A DNA stretch of 64,000 nt, taken from Flavobacterium sp. SUN052 (lineage in GTDB: Bacteria; Bacteroidota; Bacteroidia; Flavobacteriales; Flavobacteriaceae). Location: assembly GCF_028867935.1 (NCBI RefSeq), contig NZ_JAPQNS010000014.1, forward strand, positions 124,001 to 188,000. Reading direction: 5' to 3'. Of this stretch, positions 1-7,787 are shown one piece after another. A model generated the notes under the pieces. The model had not been told where the DNA came from and ran no database searches. It saw nothing but the letters and a program-made list of their open reading frames with translations. Every line of letters begins with the position of its first letter. Positions within the stretch are counted from its first letter, which is position 1. The translations under genes were made by a program, and so were the position numbers.

Positions 1-62
1 CGCCCGGTTCTTTTTCACGAGGGATCAGGCGTTGTTCGTTTCTGGGTTCTTGTCACGCTCCT

Positions 63-1487
63 TCATTCCAGCCCGCTCCAGTCGAACAGGGGGTGTTCGG
101 AGGGGGTCAGGGCCTGTTGCATCAGGGCGGTGAGTTGCTTTACTTTCGCCGGGTGCTGTGGGGCTACGTTCGTGGTTTCGCCGATGTCGCGGGCCAGGTC
201 GTAGAGTTCGAGCCGGGCGGCTTCGCTGGGTTTTTTGAGCCAGAGCAGTTTCCAGTCGCCCTGAATCAGGGCTTTGCGGTATTCGCCCTCGTTGAAGGCC
301 CAGTAAAACGTCCGGTCGGCGGGGGCGGGCGATGCTCCGCCCCGCAGCAGCGGCACCATCGACAAGCCGTTGCTGTCGGTGGGTTGGGGCGTATTGGTCA
401 GTTCGCAAACCGTGGGCAGCACGTCCCAGCCTGCCCAGGCTTCGTTCGAGACCCGGCCCGCCGATATGCCCGGCCCGCGCACCAGCATCGGCACCCGGAT
501 GCCCCCTTCGTACAAATCCCGCTTGATACCCCGCAGCGGCCCGTTGCTGTCAAAAAAGACGGGGTCGGCTCCGCCCTCGTTGTGTGGGCCATTGTCGGAC
601 GTGAAGAAAACGTAGGTGTTCTGGTCCAGCCCCAGCGTTTTCAGCAGGGTCATCAGCTTGCCGACATCGCTGTCGAGCCGGGTGAGCATGGCCGCAAAAG
701 CCGCTTTGGGGTTGGGCTGCGATGAATACCGTTTGAAAATCGTGTTCGGTCGGCGCAGGTAGGGCGTCTCGGGGAAAACGCTTTTACCCGTTGGAGTCAG
801 AAACGGCTTTTCATTTTCGGTTGTCGTGGCCAGTTCGGCGTGGACGAGTGTGACCGGCAGATACAGAAAGAACGGTTTGGCCCGGTTGGTCTGCACAAAC
901 GACATCGCTTCGTTCATAATTAGGTCGTGGGTGTAGTCGCTTTTGCTGATGTGCCGCACCGAAAGATGACTATGTTTAACCTGCCACAATGAGTCTGTAT
1001 GGTAGTTATGGGCGTGTCCGTGCAGCAGATACCCCAGAAACTGGTTCCAGCCCTGTTTTTGCGGGGCACCAGTGTTTGTATCATTGCCAAGACCCCACTT
1101 GCCGAACATCCCCGTTTCGTAGCCTTCCCGTTTGAGCCGGGTGGCCATGGTTGTGTCCGTAAGTCGAAGCGGAATGTCGCCCCCGCCGTTGCCCCGCACG
1201 TAGGCATGGCCCATGTCTTTGCCCGTCATCAGGGCGCAGCGCGAGGGGGCGCAAACAGTGTTGCCCGCGTAGAACCGGGTAAACCGCGTACCCTGCTTTG
1301 CCAGCCGGTCGAGGTTTGGCGTTTTAACAATGGTCTTTCCTGCATTCCGGTAACAGCCCAAATCACCATAGCCCAGATCGTCGGCCATGATGTAGATGAT
1401 GTTGGGCCGCTGAGGAACAGACGGTTGACCCACAGCCGACCCGCCGAGCGTGACGAGTCCGAGGAAGCCAGCAAAAAGAAATTTCAT
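63..1487 (-). CDS. Secreted type I sulfatase
   Basis: The 474-residue product is an arylsulfatase-type enzyme that removes sulfate esters from glycans, probably in the periplasm. Residues 1-20 form a Sec signal peptide ending at VGQ. Metal-ligand motif ADDLGYGD lies near residues 35-42, and the sulfatase signature CAPSR starts at Cys79, the residue oxidised to formylglycine. Family length is normal (450-550). It is the last gene of the locus, separated by 211 bp from the hydrolase upstream, and has its own good promoter at 1631-1661. A second sulfatase lies at 10055-11467, and a candidate maturase for both at 20291-21436. The sulfated sugar position is not predictable from the sequence. Confidence 0.93.
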   Translation of the reverse strand: MKFLFAGFLGLVTLGGSAVGQPSVPQRPNIIYIMADDLGYGDLGCYRNAGKTIVKTPNLDRLAKQGTRFTRFYAGNTVCAPSRCALMTGKDMGHAYVRGNGGGDIPLRLTDTTMATRLKREGYETGMFGKWGLGNDTNTGAPQKQGWNQFLGYLLHGHAHNYHTDSLWQVKHSHLSVRHISKSDYTHDLIMNEAMSFVQTNRAKPFFLYLPVTLVHAELATTTENEKPFLTPTGKSVFPETPYLRRPNTIFKRYSSQPNPKAAFAAMLTRLDSDVGKLMTLLKTLGLDQNTYVFFTSDNGPHNEGGADPVFFDSNGPLRGIKRDLYEGGIRVPMLVRGPGISAGRVSNEAWAGWDVLPTVCELTNTPQPTDSNGLSMVPLLRGGASPAPADRTFYWAFNEGEYRKALIQGDWKLLWLKKPSEAARLELYDLARDIGETTNVAPQHPAKVKQLTALMQQALTPSEHPLFDWSGLE

Positions 1488-1630
1488 ATAGGTACGTATT
1501 AAGTCATTCTGCTTCTGGTAGTTACTACTTGAAACGAAGCTGTCGGTCTCTGAGATGCCTACCAGACGGGCTTTGAGTCGTTGTTTTATTTTTCGAGACT
1601 GTTCAATAAAAATATGATGGTGTCACCCAC

Positions 1631-1661
1631 CAAATGTAGAGCTAAAATGCAGGTTTACAAC
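1631..1661 (-). promoter_or_regulatory. Bacteroidota promoter for the sulfatase
   Basis: Read on the minus strand, GTTG (1658-1661), 19 nt, then TACATTTG (1631-1638) match the Bacteroidota -33/-7 consensus (TTTG, 19-21 nt, TAnnTTTG). Transcription would start near 1624 and leave a 5' UTR of about 135 nt before the sulfatase start at 1487. The sulfatase may therefore be expressed separately from the rest of the locus. Confidence 0.6.
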
Positions 1662-1698
1662 AGCTTACACTAGTTGCAGACGCATTCTGGACCTCTGT

Positions 1699-2424
1699 TT
1701 ACTGAAGTAGCGTTACGAGTTCCTGGGGCTTAGCATTCTGCGGATTATGATTGACGGTCATTCGGTAAGTTTGCCAGCCCAGGTCTCTGGCCACTTTTTC
1801 GTACTCGTAAAAAGGGTCGGCTTCCGGCTTTTGCGGGTCGTCAACGGTCAGAATATACTTGCCATTTTTGGGGTGCGGATGGTGAAGCGGACGCCGTTCG
1901 CTGAGCGTGGCCGTCGACTGCGGGACGCTGTGGGGGAAGACGTTGTTTGGATTCGCCACGAAAGGCGGGGCAAGCATACCGTCCTTTTCGTACTGCATCA
2001 AATCGGTACCGCCCACGCGCTGGTCAAAGGCACTTTGGCGGTCCTCGGCGATGTGGGCGTCGATGTACACGATCTGCGCGATGCGGTCGGGTAATGAATC
2101 TGCCACGCCCGTGATGACCATCCCGCCGTAGCTGTGGCCAACCAGCACAACGTCGTGCAGGTTCTCAAAGAGGATCACGTTGACAATGTCGGTCACGTGG
2201 GTGCTCAGGTTAATGGCTGGTGAAGCCAAATGGTAGCGTTCGCCCAGGCCCGTCAGCGTGGGGCGGTACACGTTGTGGCCCTGCGCCGTGAGCAGCGAGT
2301 CCACTGTTCGCCAGGCGAAGCCGCCACCGAAGGCTCCGTGGACGATGACAAACGTTTTCGCCCGTTGGCTGAAGGCGGGGAGCGCAACAAAATGAAGTAC
2401 GAATAATGCGATGATGGTTTTCAC
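1699..2424 (-). CDS. Secreted alpha/beta hydrolase
   Basis: A 241-residue alpha/beta-hydrolase fold protein with a signal peptide (residues 1-19, ending AFSQ). The oxyanion-hole segment HGAFGGGFAW follows at about 29-38, and the nucleophile elbow GHSYGG places Ser98. This arrangement resembles the plant hydroxynitrile lyase/salicylate-esterase branch, which contains small esterases and lyases. In this locus it could remove acyl or methyl esters from sugars, but that is inference from context. It lies 63 bp downstream of the GMC oxidoreductase on the same strand, probably in one transcript. Confidence 0.85.
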   Translation of the reverse strand: MKTIIALFVLHFVALPAFSQRAKTFVIVHGAFGGGFAWRTVDSLLTAQGHNVYRPTLTGLGERYHLASPAINLSTHVTDIVNVILFENLHDVVLVGHSYGGMVITGVADSLPDRIAQIVYIDAHIAEDRQSAFDQRVGGTDLMQYEKDGMLAPPFVANPNNVFPHSVPQSTATLSERRPLHHPHPKNGKYILTVDDPQKPEADPFYEYEKVARDLGWQTYRMTVNHNPQNAKPQELVTLLQ

Positions 2425-2487
2425 GCTGGCTTAGCAGTTAAAAACGGGATTGATTGAATACCCGAACAGTTTGCCCCGTGCGGGTGG

Positions 2488-4218
2488 TCATAGATTTTTG
2501 GCTTTCAACTGCTTCACGGCGAAATCGGCGGCACGGGCGGTGAGGGCCATGTAGGTCAGCGATGGGTTGACGCAGGACGCGGAGGTCATGCACGAGCCAT
2601 CAGTCACGAATACGTTGGGCACGGCATGGACCTGGTTGTGCGCGTTCAGGACCGACGTTTTGGGGTCGCGGCCCATCCGGGCGGTACCCATTTCGTGAAT
2701 GCCCGTGCCGGGATAGGAGCCGGTTGTATTGGCTTTCACCCGAACAAAGCCCGACGTTTCCAGCATCTCAACGGCATCGTTAATCATATCCTGCTGCATC
2801 TTCCGCTCGTTTTCCTTGAATTCTGCGTCGAACACCACAATCGGTTGTCCCCACTTGTCTTTGTCGGTCGGGTGCAGGTACATCCGGTTCTCGTAGTAGG
2901 GCAGCGTTTCGCCGAAGGCACCCAGGCCCATTGTCCAGGGGCCGGGCTGGGTCAGCCGCTCTTTGAATTCAGCTCCGAAACTGAGTTCGGCAACGTCGCC
3001 CTGCCAGCCCATCCGGCTGGCCGACCCCTGGTAGCCAAAGCCCCGCAGGTAATCGCGTTTGTCGGTGCCGAGGTTGCGGTAGCGGGGAATGTAGATGCCG
3101 TTGGCACGCCGACCATAATAGTATTTGTCTTCGTCGCCCTCCCAGAATCCCTCGGCTCCCACCTGAAAATGGTGGTCCATGAGGTTGTGCCCAAGCTGTT
3201 CGGAATCATTACCCAGCCCGTTAGGAAAGCGGCTGGATTTGGAGTTGAGCAGTAAAGCCGCCGAACTGACGGTGCTGCCACAGACAAAAATGACTTTGGC
3301 GAAATAGTCCCGGCTGTCCATAGTCGCCGTATCGACCACCCGCACCCCCGTCGCCCGTTTGCGGTCAGCATCGTAGTAGATTTCGGCTACCAGCGAGTCG
3401 GGCCGCAGCGTAAGCCGACCGGTTTTGGCCGCCGGGGGCAGGGTACAGGACTGGGTGCTGAAATACGCGCCGTAGGGACAGCCGAGCGAACATTTGGACC
3501 GGTATTGGCACCCGGCCCGGCCCATGTTCATCTGGGCCTGCGTGGCTTTGGAGAGGTTGGCCACCCGCCCGATAGTCATTACCCGGCCCGGAAAGTTTTT
3601 CTCGATGCGCTGCCGCACTTCTTTTTCCACGCAAACCATCTCCATCGGGGGCAAAAACTCGCTGTCGGGCAGTTGCGGCAGGCCCAGCTTTTCGCCCGAA
3701 ATACCAACGTGTTTCTCGACGTAGCTGTACCAGGGGGCAATGTCTTTGTAACGAATTGGCCAGTCGATGGCAATGCCTTCTTTGGCGTTGGCCTCAAAAT
3801 CAAGGTCGCTGAGCCGGCACGACTGCCGCCCCCACATGATGGATTTACCACCCACAATGTTGGGCCGGAACCAGTCGAAGCGTTTGTCTTCTCGGTACAG
3901 CGCGTCGGTGTCCTTGAGCCAGTAGCTTTCGTTGGCCACGCCGTAGGGCCGTCCCCGACTTAGTTTGGGGTGCGTATCGCGCTGCTCCGTCGTTAGCCGA
4001 CCGCGATAGGGCATTTCCCAGGGGTCTTTGTCCGCGTGTTCGTAGTCGGTGACATGATCGAATTTGCGGCCCCGGTCAAGCATCAGCACCCGCAGCCCTT
4101 TCTCGGTCAGTTCTTTAGCCGCCCAGCCCCCGCTGATGCCCGACCCGATGACGATGGCATCGTAGCGGTCCGGCGGTCCGGTATCTTCTTTAGCGACTTG
4201 CCCATTCAGATTTGCCAT
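2488..4218 (-). CDS. GMC-family FAD oxidoreductase
   Basis: The 576-residue product is a glucose-methanol-choline oxidoreductase, a flavoenzyme that oxidises sugar or alcohol hydroxyls. The FAD/ADP-binding motif GSGISGG is at residues 25-31. A Cys-rich segment (RSKCSLGCPYGA) sits mid-protein, and the C-terminal GMC domain carries GIHEMGTARMG with the conserved His, then VTDGS and NPSLTYMALTARAA. Relatives in Bacteroidota include glucoside 3-dehydrogenases and gluconate dehydrogenase large subunits. The small subunit that often accompanies them is not encoded here. No signal peptide is apparent. It lies 35 bp below the GH127 gene in the same orientation. It may oxidise a liberated sugar; the substrate is unknown. 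Confidence 0.9.
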   Translation of the reverse strand: MANLNGQVAKEDTGPPDRYDAIVIGSGISGGWAAKELTEKGLRVLMLDRGRKFDHVTDYEHADKDPWEMPYRGRLTTEQRDTHPKLSRGRPYGVANESYWLKDTDALYREDKRFDWFRPNIVGGKSIMWGRQSCRLSDLDFEANAKEGIAIDWPIRYKDIAPWYSYVEKHVGISGEKLGLPQLPDSEFLPPMEMVCVEKEVRQRIEKNFPGRVMTIGRVANLSKATQAQMNMGRAGCQYRSKCSLGCPYGAYFSTQSCTLPPAAKTGRLTLRPDSLVAEIYYDADRKRATGVRVVDTATMDSRDYFAKVIFVCGSTVSSAALLLNSKSSRFPNGLGNDSEQLGHNLMDHHFQVGAEGFWEGDEDKYYYGRRANGIYIPRYRNLGTDKRDYLRGFGYQGSASRMGWQGDVAELSFGAEFKERLTQPGPWTMGLGAFGETLPYYENRMYLHPTDKDKWGQPIVVFDAEFKENERKMQQDMINDAVEMLETSGFVRVKANTTGSYPGTGIHEMGTARMGRDPKTSVLNAHNQVHAVPNVFVTDGSCMTSASCVNPSLTYMALTARAADFAVKQLKAKNL

Positions 4219-4253
4219 GCTTTCTGCTCTTTTTTCAGGGATGTATCGGATAG

Positions 4254-6173
4254 TCAGTTGGTGGGTTTGGCCTGAGCGGGCACGGTTCCAAGCCTCGACG
4301 GGTCAATCAACTGCTGAAACCAGACCCGGAACCGGGACGTATAGTCGTAGGTGTTGCCCGCCGAGATGTAATCGCAGAAGAGCAGTTCTACCGGTTTTGA
4401 ATTCCCACCGACGAGAAACGGCGCGGTGAAACTCATCCAGATGTCGGTTTGGTCGCTTTTGGCTGGTTTGAGGGGCAACGACCCGTCTTTATCCAGCACG
4501 GGGGTAATAATGTCGTCGATGGCCGTTTCGCCCGCGATGCGGTTGTCGCGGGCCAGCAGCAGCGGACCACGCAGAACGGCCACGTACTGGGGTTGATTGC
4601 CAATCCGCTCAACCCGGCCCCGCATGTCGAGCGTCAGGGCAACCGTGTCGGTGGGTTGCCAAGTGCGGCTGATGGTGGCATAGTCGCCCGGCTTAACGCC
4701 AGTAATGAGTTGGCCGTTCACCGTCAGCGTCGTTTGCCGGCTCCAGGCCGGTATGCGTACCCGCAGGGTCATGGTTTCGGGTTTGGGCAGACGCAGCGTC
4801 ATCGAAATCTGGCCCGAACCCGGATAGTCTGTCTGCTGGGTTAACTCGGCCAACTGCCCCTTCGGAGTGGTCAGGGTATAACGGCCATCGGCAAAAAAGT
4901 TAACCATCAGGGCGGTGTTGCTGCTCATCACGGTTGTGAGGGGCAGGGTAAACAACCCCCTCGGCCCGCTGGCAATGCAGCAGTTAAGCCCCATGTTACA
5001 CTGTTCGTCGCCCTGCGTCCGGGTGCCGCCCAGCGGGGAGTACTTGGCCCAGGTTGCCCCGCCGGGCCGCATCGACCCCAGCAGGGCATTGTAAAACGAT
5101 TCTTCGATGGCTTCGGCGTATTTTGCTTCGCCGGTGAGCCGCAGCAACTTTTGGCTGAGTTTAATCCAGGTGGCCGTTACGCAGGTTTCCTGGTAGCGTC
5201 GGGTGGGCAGGGCCTGCAACTGATGCCCGCCAAACCAGCATTCGATGCTCGACCCCGACCCGGCCACGTTGATTTCGGTATCGCGGATGCTTTGCCAGGT
5301 TTGCTCAACTGCGGTGCGGTACGCTTGTTTTCCCGTGTACCGGTACAGTTCGAGCAGTCCTTCGTAGCACGACATCATCTCGTAGGCTTTCTGGCCCTGT
5401 TCGTAGCCAAACCAGTTTTTTTCGGGTATCGGAAACCGTTCACCAACCGGCATACCGGCCCTGGCAATCAGTTGTGGACCCTTATCGGATTCCCACTGAC
5501 GGACAATCTCTTCGGCAAAGTCCAGGTATTTTTTGTCGCCGGTGCGGGCGTAGAGCAGCACGGTGGGTTCCAGCACGGAGGTAGCGGCCATACCCCGGTG
5601 GTTGCCCTTCTGCACGATGTTAACCTGCTTCGTCTGTAATTCCTGCATTAGAAAGTCGGCTTCGCGCCGGGCGGCCTGTAAACTTTTCGCGTCCAGAGTC
5701 AGGTCATAATAGGCCAGCAATCCCAGCAGACAGTACTTGCGGCCCCAGATGTCCCACTGCTCCAAACGTTTGGCTTCGGCGTAGTTGCCAATGTAGCCGT
5801 CGGCGGTTTGGGTGGCGATGAGGTCAGTTACGGCTTTATCCAGCAAGGCTTTTAATTTCGGTTCGGGCCGGTACTGATAGGCCAGCACGGCGGAGGTGAA
5901 CCACTTACCCCAGAATTCGCTTTGCCAGCACCGTTCTTCGGTGCGGTGCTTAAACGGCTCAACCAGCCGGGGAACATCCTGGGCCAGAATGCGGTGTTCG
6001 TAGGCGGCATCGAGTTGCTGACCCACGTAGCCTGACAGGGTAGCTTGCCGTGCCGGGTGTAGTTGGTCGGTTACAACGGGCGGCACCAGCCGTTGGGCGT
6101 GAACGCATAGGGGCAACACAAAGGCACTGCACACCAGCACCTGAGTTAAGATAATAAGGGTCCGTATCGACAT
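4254..6173 (-). CDS. GH127 (DUF1680) beta-L-arabinofuranosidase-like
   Basis: I place the start at 6173, where MSIRTLIILTQVLVC begins a normal signal peptide; the frame stays open for 37 more codons upstream but that part looks non-coding. The protein of about 639 residues belongs to GH127, cysteine/zinc-dependent beta-L-arabinofuranosidases. The family zinc/nucleophile residues are visible as the ExC motif in YQETCVTATW and the paired cysteines in NCCIASGPRG. It probably trims arabinofuranose, or another L-sugar in the wider family, in the periplasm. It heads a minus-strand run with the GMC oxidoreductase and hydrolase, and is divergent from the CE15 gene. TTGTACAA palindromes overlap its promoter, so a repressor is likely. 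Confidence 0.88.
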   Translation of the reverse strand: MSIRTLIILTQVLVCSAFVLPLCVHAQRLVPPVVTDQLHPARQATLSGYVGQQLDAAYEHRILAQDVPRLVEPFKHRTEERCWQSEFWGKWFTSAVLAYQYRPEPKLKALLDKAVTDLIATQTADGYIGNYAEAKRLEQWDIWGRKYCLLGLLAYYDLTLDAKSLQAARREADFLMQELQTKQVNIVQKGNHRGMAATSVLEPTVLLYARTGDKKYLDFAEEIVRQWESDKGPQLIARAGMPVGERFPIPEKNWFGYEQGQKAYEMMSCYEGLLELYRYTGKQAYRTAVEQTWQSIRDTEINVAGSGSSIECWFGGHQLQALPTRRYQETCVTATWIKLSQKLLRLTGEAKYAEAIEESFYNALLGSMRPGGATWAKYSPLGGTRTQGDEQCNMGLNCCIASGPRGLFTLPLTTVMSSNTALMVNFFADGRYTLTTPKGQLAELTQQTDYPGSGQISMTLRLPKPETMTLRVRIPAWSRQTTLTVNGQLITGVKPGDYATISRTWQPTDTVALTLDMRGRVERIGNQPQYVAVLRGPLLLARDNRIAGETAIDDIITPVLDKDGSLPLKPAKSDQTDIWMSFTAPFLVGGNSKPVELLFCDYISAGNTYDYTSRFRVWFQQLIDPSRLGTVPAQAKPTN

Positions 6174-6177
6174 AATC

Positions 6178-6222
6178 TTGTACAACCGGAAAACAACGTT
6201 TCCTTTGTTTTGTACAAAACTA
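6178..6222 (-). promoter_or_regulatory. Twin TTGTACAA palindromes at the GH127 promoter
   Basis: TTGTACAA occurs at 6178-6185 and, inside a perfect 14-bp palindrome GTTTTGTACAAAAC, at 6207-6220. The centres are 32 bp apart, about three helical turns. On the minus strand TAGTTTTG (6215-6222) is a good -7 element for the GH127 gene and overlaps the second palindrome. This geometry suits a dimeric repressor binding two sites. Operator function is inferred. Confidence 0.5.
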
Positions 6223-6245
6223 TTTCCGATAGGTTCTACAATCAC

Positions 6246-6275
6246 TTTGCTTTTGCAAACACAGAGATATTTTTG
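6246..6275 (+). promoter_or_regulatory. Candidate promoter for the CE15 gene
   Basis: On the plus strand TTTG (6246-6249), 18 nt, then TATTTTTG (6268-6275) resemble the Bacteroidota -33/-7 pair, one base under the usual spacing. It would drive the divergent CE15 gene with a leader of about 110 nt. Confidence 0.45.
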
Positions 6276-6391
6276 GGGCTGCATAAGTAACTTACCCGCT
6301 GCTTTTACGGGTATCAGCCCCGCGTTGGTTAGCCACTAATCCCAGTGTGCTTATGCGTTTGCCCGTACCCATACCTATAATCAACTATCCC

Positions 6392-7663
6392 ATGCGCTAT
6401 CTCCTGCTTGTATTCCTGCTGGCAAACGTAACCCGGCCCGTTGCCGCCCAGCCTATTGGGGCAGTAACTGCCCAATTCGCTTCTGCGCCCAACTACGACG
6501 AAAGCCGGGTGGGAGACTATTCGCTGCCCGATCCATTGCGGTTGTCCACCGGACAACAGATCACCACCGCTGTTGCCTGGGAAAACGGGCCACGGGCTTC
6601 GGTACTGGAATTGTTTAGCCAGCATGTTTATGGCCAGATGCCTGGCCCACCAGCGGGGCTGCACACCACGGTGATGCGGGTCGACTCCGCGGTACTGGGG
6701 GGGCGGGCCATCCGCAAATTTGTTCGCATCTGGTTTGGTGAGGGCGAGCAAGTGCCGTACATGGACGTAATGCTATATCTGCCCAACACCAAAGACCGGG
6801 TGCCCGTGTTCGTTACGCTCAACTACGGCAACCACACCGTCAGCCCCGATTCAACGATTCCTCTGCCTGCGTCATCAACCGCGTCGGGTAACAAGTCTGA
6901 CCTGGTCCGGGGGAGTTTTGCCCGACGGTGGCCTATGGATCAGCTTATCGACGCCGGGGTAGGACTGGCCACGGCCAACTATGCCGACATCGAACCCGAC
7001 CGGCCTGCGGGTTGGCAGACCGGCATCCGCACCCGTTTAGCCACAACTCTGGGTCTATTGCCCCAACAATGGGGGGCCATTGGTGCCTGGGCCTGGGGCA
7101 TGAGCCGTATTGCCGATTACCTCGAAACCGATCCGGGGGTTGATGCCCAGCGGCTGATGGTACAGGGTCATTCGAGGCTGGGTAAAGCGGCCCTTTGGGC
7201 GGGGGCCAATGATCGGCGGTTTGCCTTGGTTATCAGCAACAGTTCGGGCGAGGGCGGAGCCGCGTTGGCCCGGCGCAACTACGGCGAAACCATCGGGCTG
7301 ATGACTAAACAATTTCCCTACTGGTTCATCGACCGATACGCTACCTACGCCGTACACCCGGCCGACTTGCCTGTCGATCAGCACGAACTGCTGGCTTTGG
7401 TAGCACCGCGCGGTCTGTACGTAGCCAGCGCCCAGGACGATAACTGGGCCGATCAACGGGGGGAATACCTAAGTCTGCGGGCAGCGGCACCCGTGTGGCG
7501 ACTGTACGGTCAGCCGGCTTCGCTGGGTACTATGCCGGGCATTGACCAGCCCATTCGATCAGGTAAGCTGGGCTATCACATCCGAACCGGTAAGCACGAT
7601 GTAACTCCCTACGACTGGACGCAGTATCTGGTTCATGCGCGGACGATTGGCCTGTTGGAGTAG
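6392..7663 (+). CDS. CE15 glucuronoyl esterase-like protein
   Basis: I place the start at 6392, which gives a clean signal peptide (MRYLLLVFLLAN, cleavage after VAAQ); an in-frame ATG 45 bp upstream would spoil it. The protein of about 423 residues matches bacterial CE15 esterases, which cleave esters of (4-O-methyl)glucuronic acid. The nucleophile motif GHSRLGK puts Ser near residue 261. The acid segment SSGEGGAALARRNYGE and the C-terminal YHIRTGKHDVTPYDW with His near 402 complete the triad region. It is the only plus-strand gene in the locus, between the minus-strand GH127 and GH78 genes. It suggests that the substrate contains esterified uronic acid. Confidence 0.85.
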   Translation: MRYLLLVFLLANVTRPVAAQPIGAVTAQFASAPNYDESRVGDYSLPDPLRLSTGQQITTAVAWENGPRASVLELFSQHVYGQMPGPPAGLHTTVMRVDSAVLGGRAIRKFVRIWFGEGEQVPYMDVMLYLPNTKDRVPVFVTLNYGNHTVSPDSTIPLPASSTASGNKSDLVRGSFARRWPMDQLIDAGVGLATANYADIEPDRPAGWQTGIRTRLATTLGLLPQQWGAIGAWAWGMSRIADYLETDPGVDAQRLMVQGHSRLGKAALWAGANDRRFALVISNSSGEGGAALARRNYGETIGLMTKQFPYWFIDRYATYAVHPADLPVDQHELLALVAPRGLYVASAQDDNWADQRGEYLSLRAAAPVWRLYGQPASLGTMPGIDQPIRSGKLGYHIRTGKHDVTPYDWTQYLVHARTIGLLE

Positions 7664-7787
7664 TGGCCACACGCTAAAAACATAGTCATTCAGTGAAGCC
7701 ATTAGCGACGGTCACGGGATCATGTATATCGCGCTGGAAAACGCTTTTAACGGTATTTATTTTCCGCCGGGCGAAGGTTCCAGTACG

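Noticed and set aside
25..408. Minus-strand frame of 127 codons overlapping the sulfatase end
   Set aside because: Arg/Pro-rich composition and full overlap with the sulfatase in another frame; a shadow of GC-rich coding DNA.
93..725. Plus-strand frame of 210 codons opposite the sulfatase
   Set aside because: Antisense shadow of a gene with intact catalytic motifs; low-complexity Gly/Val/Arg composition.
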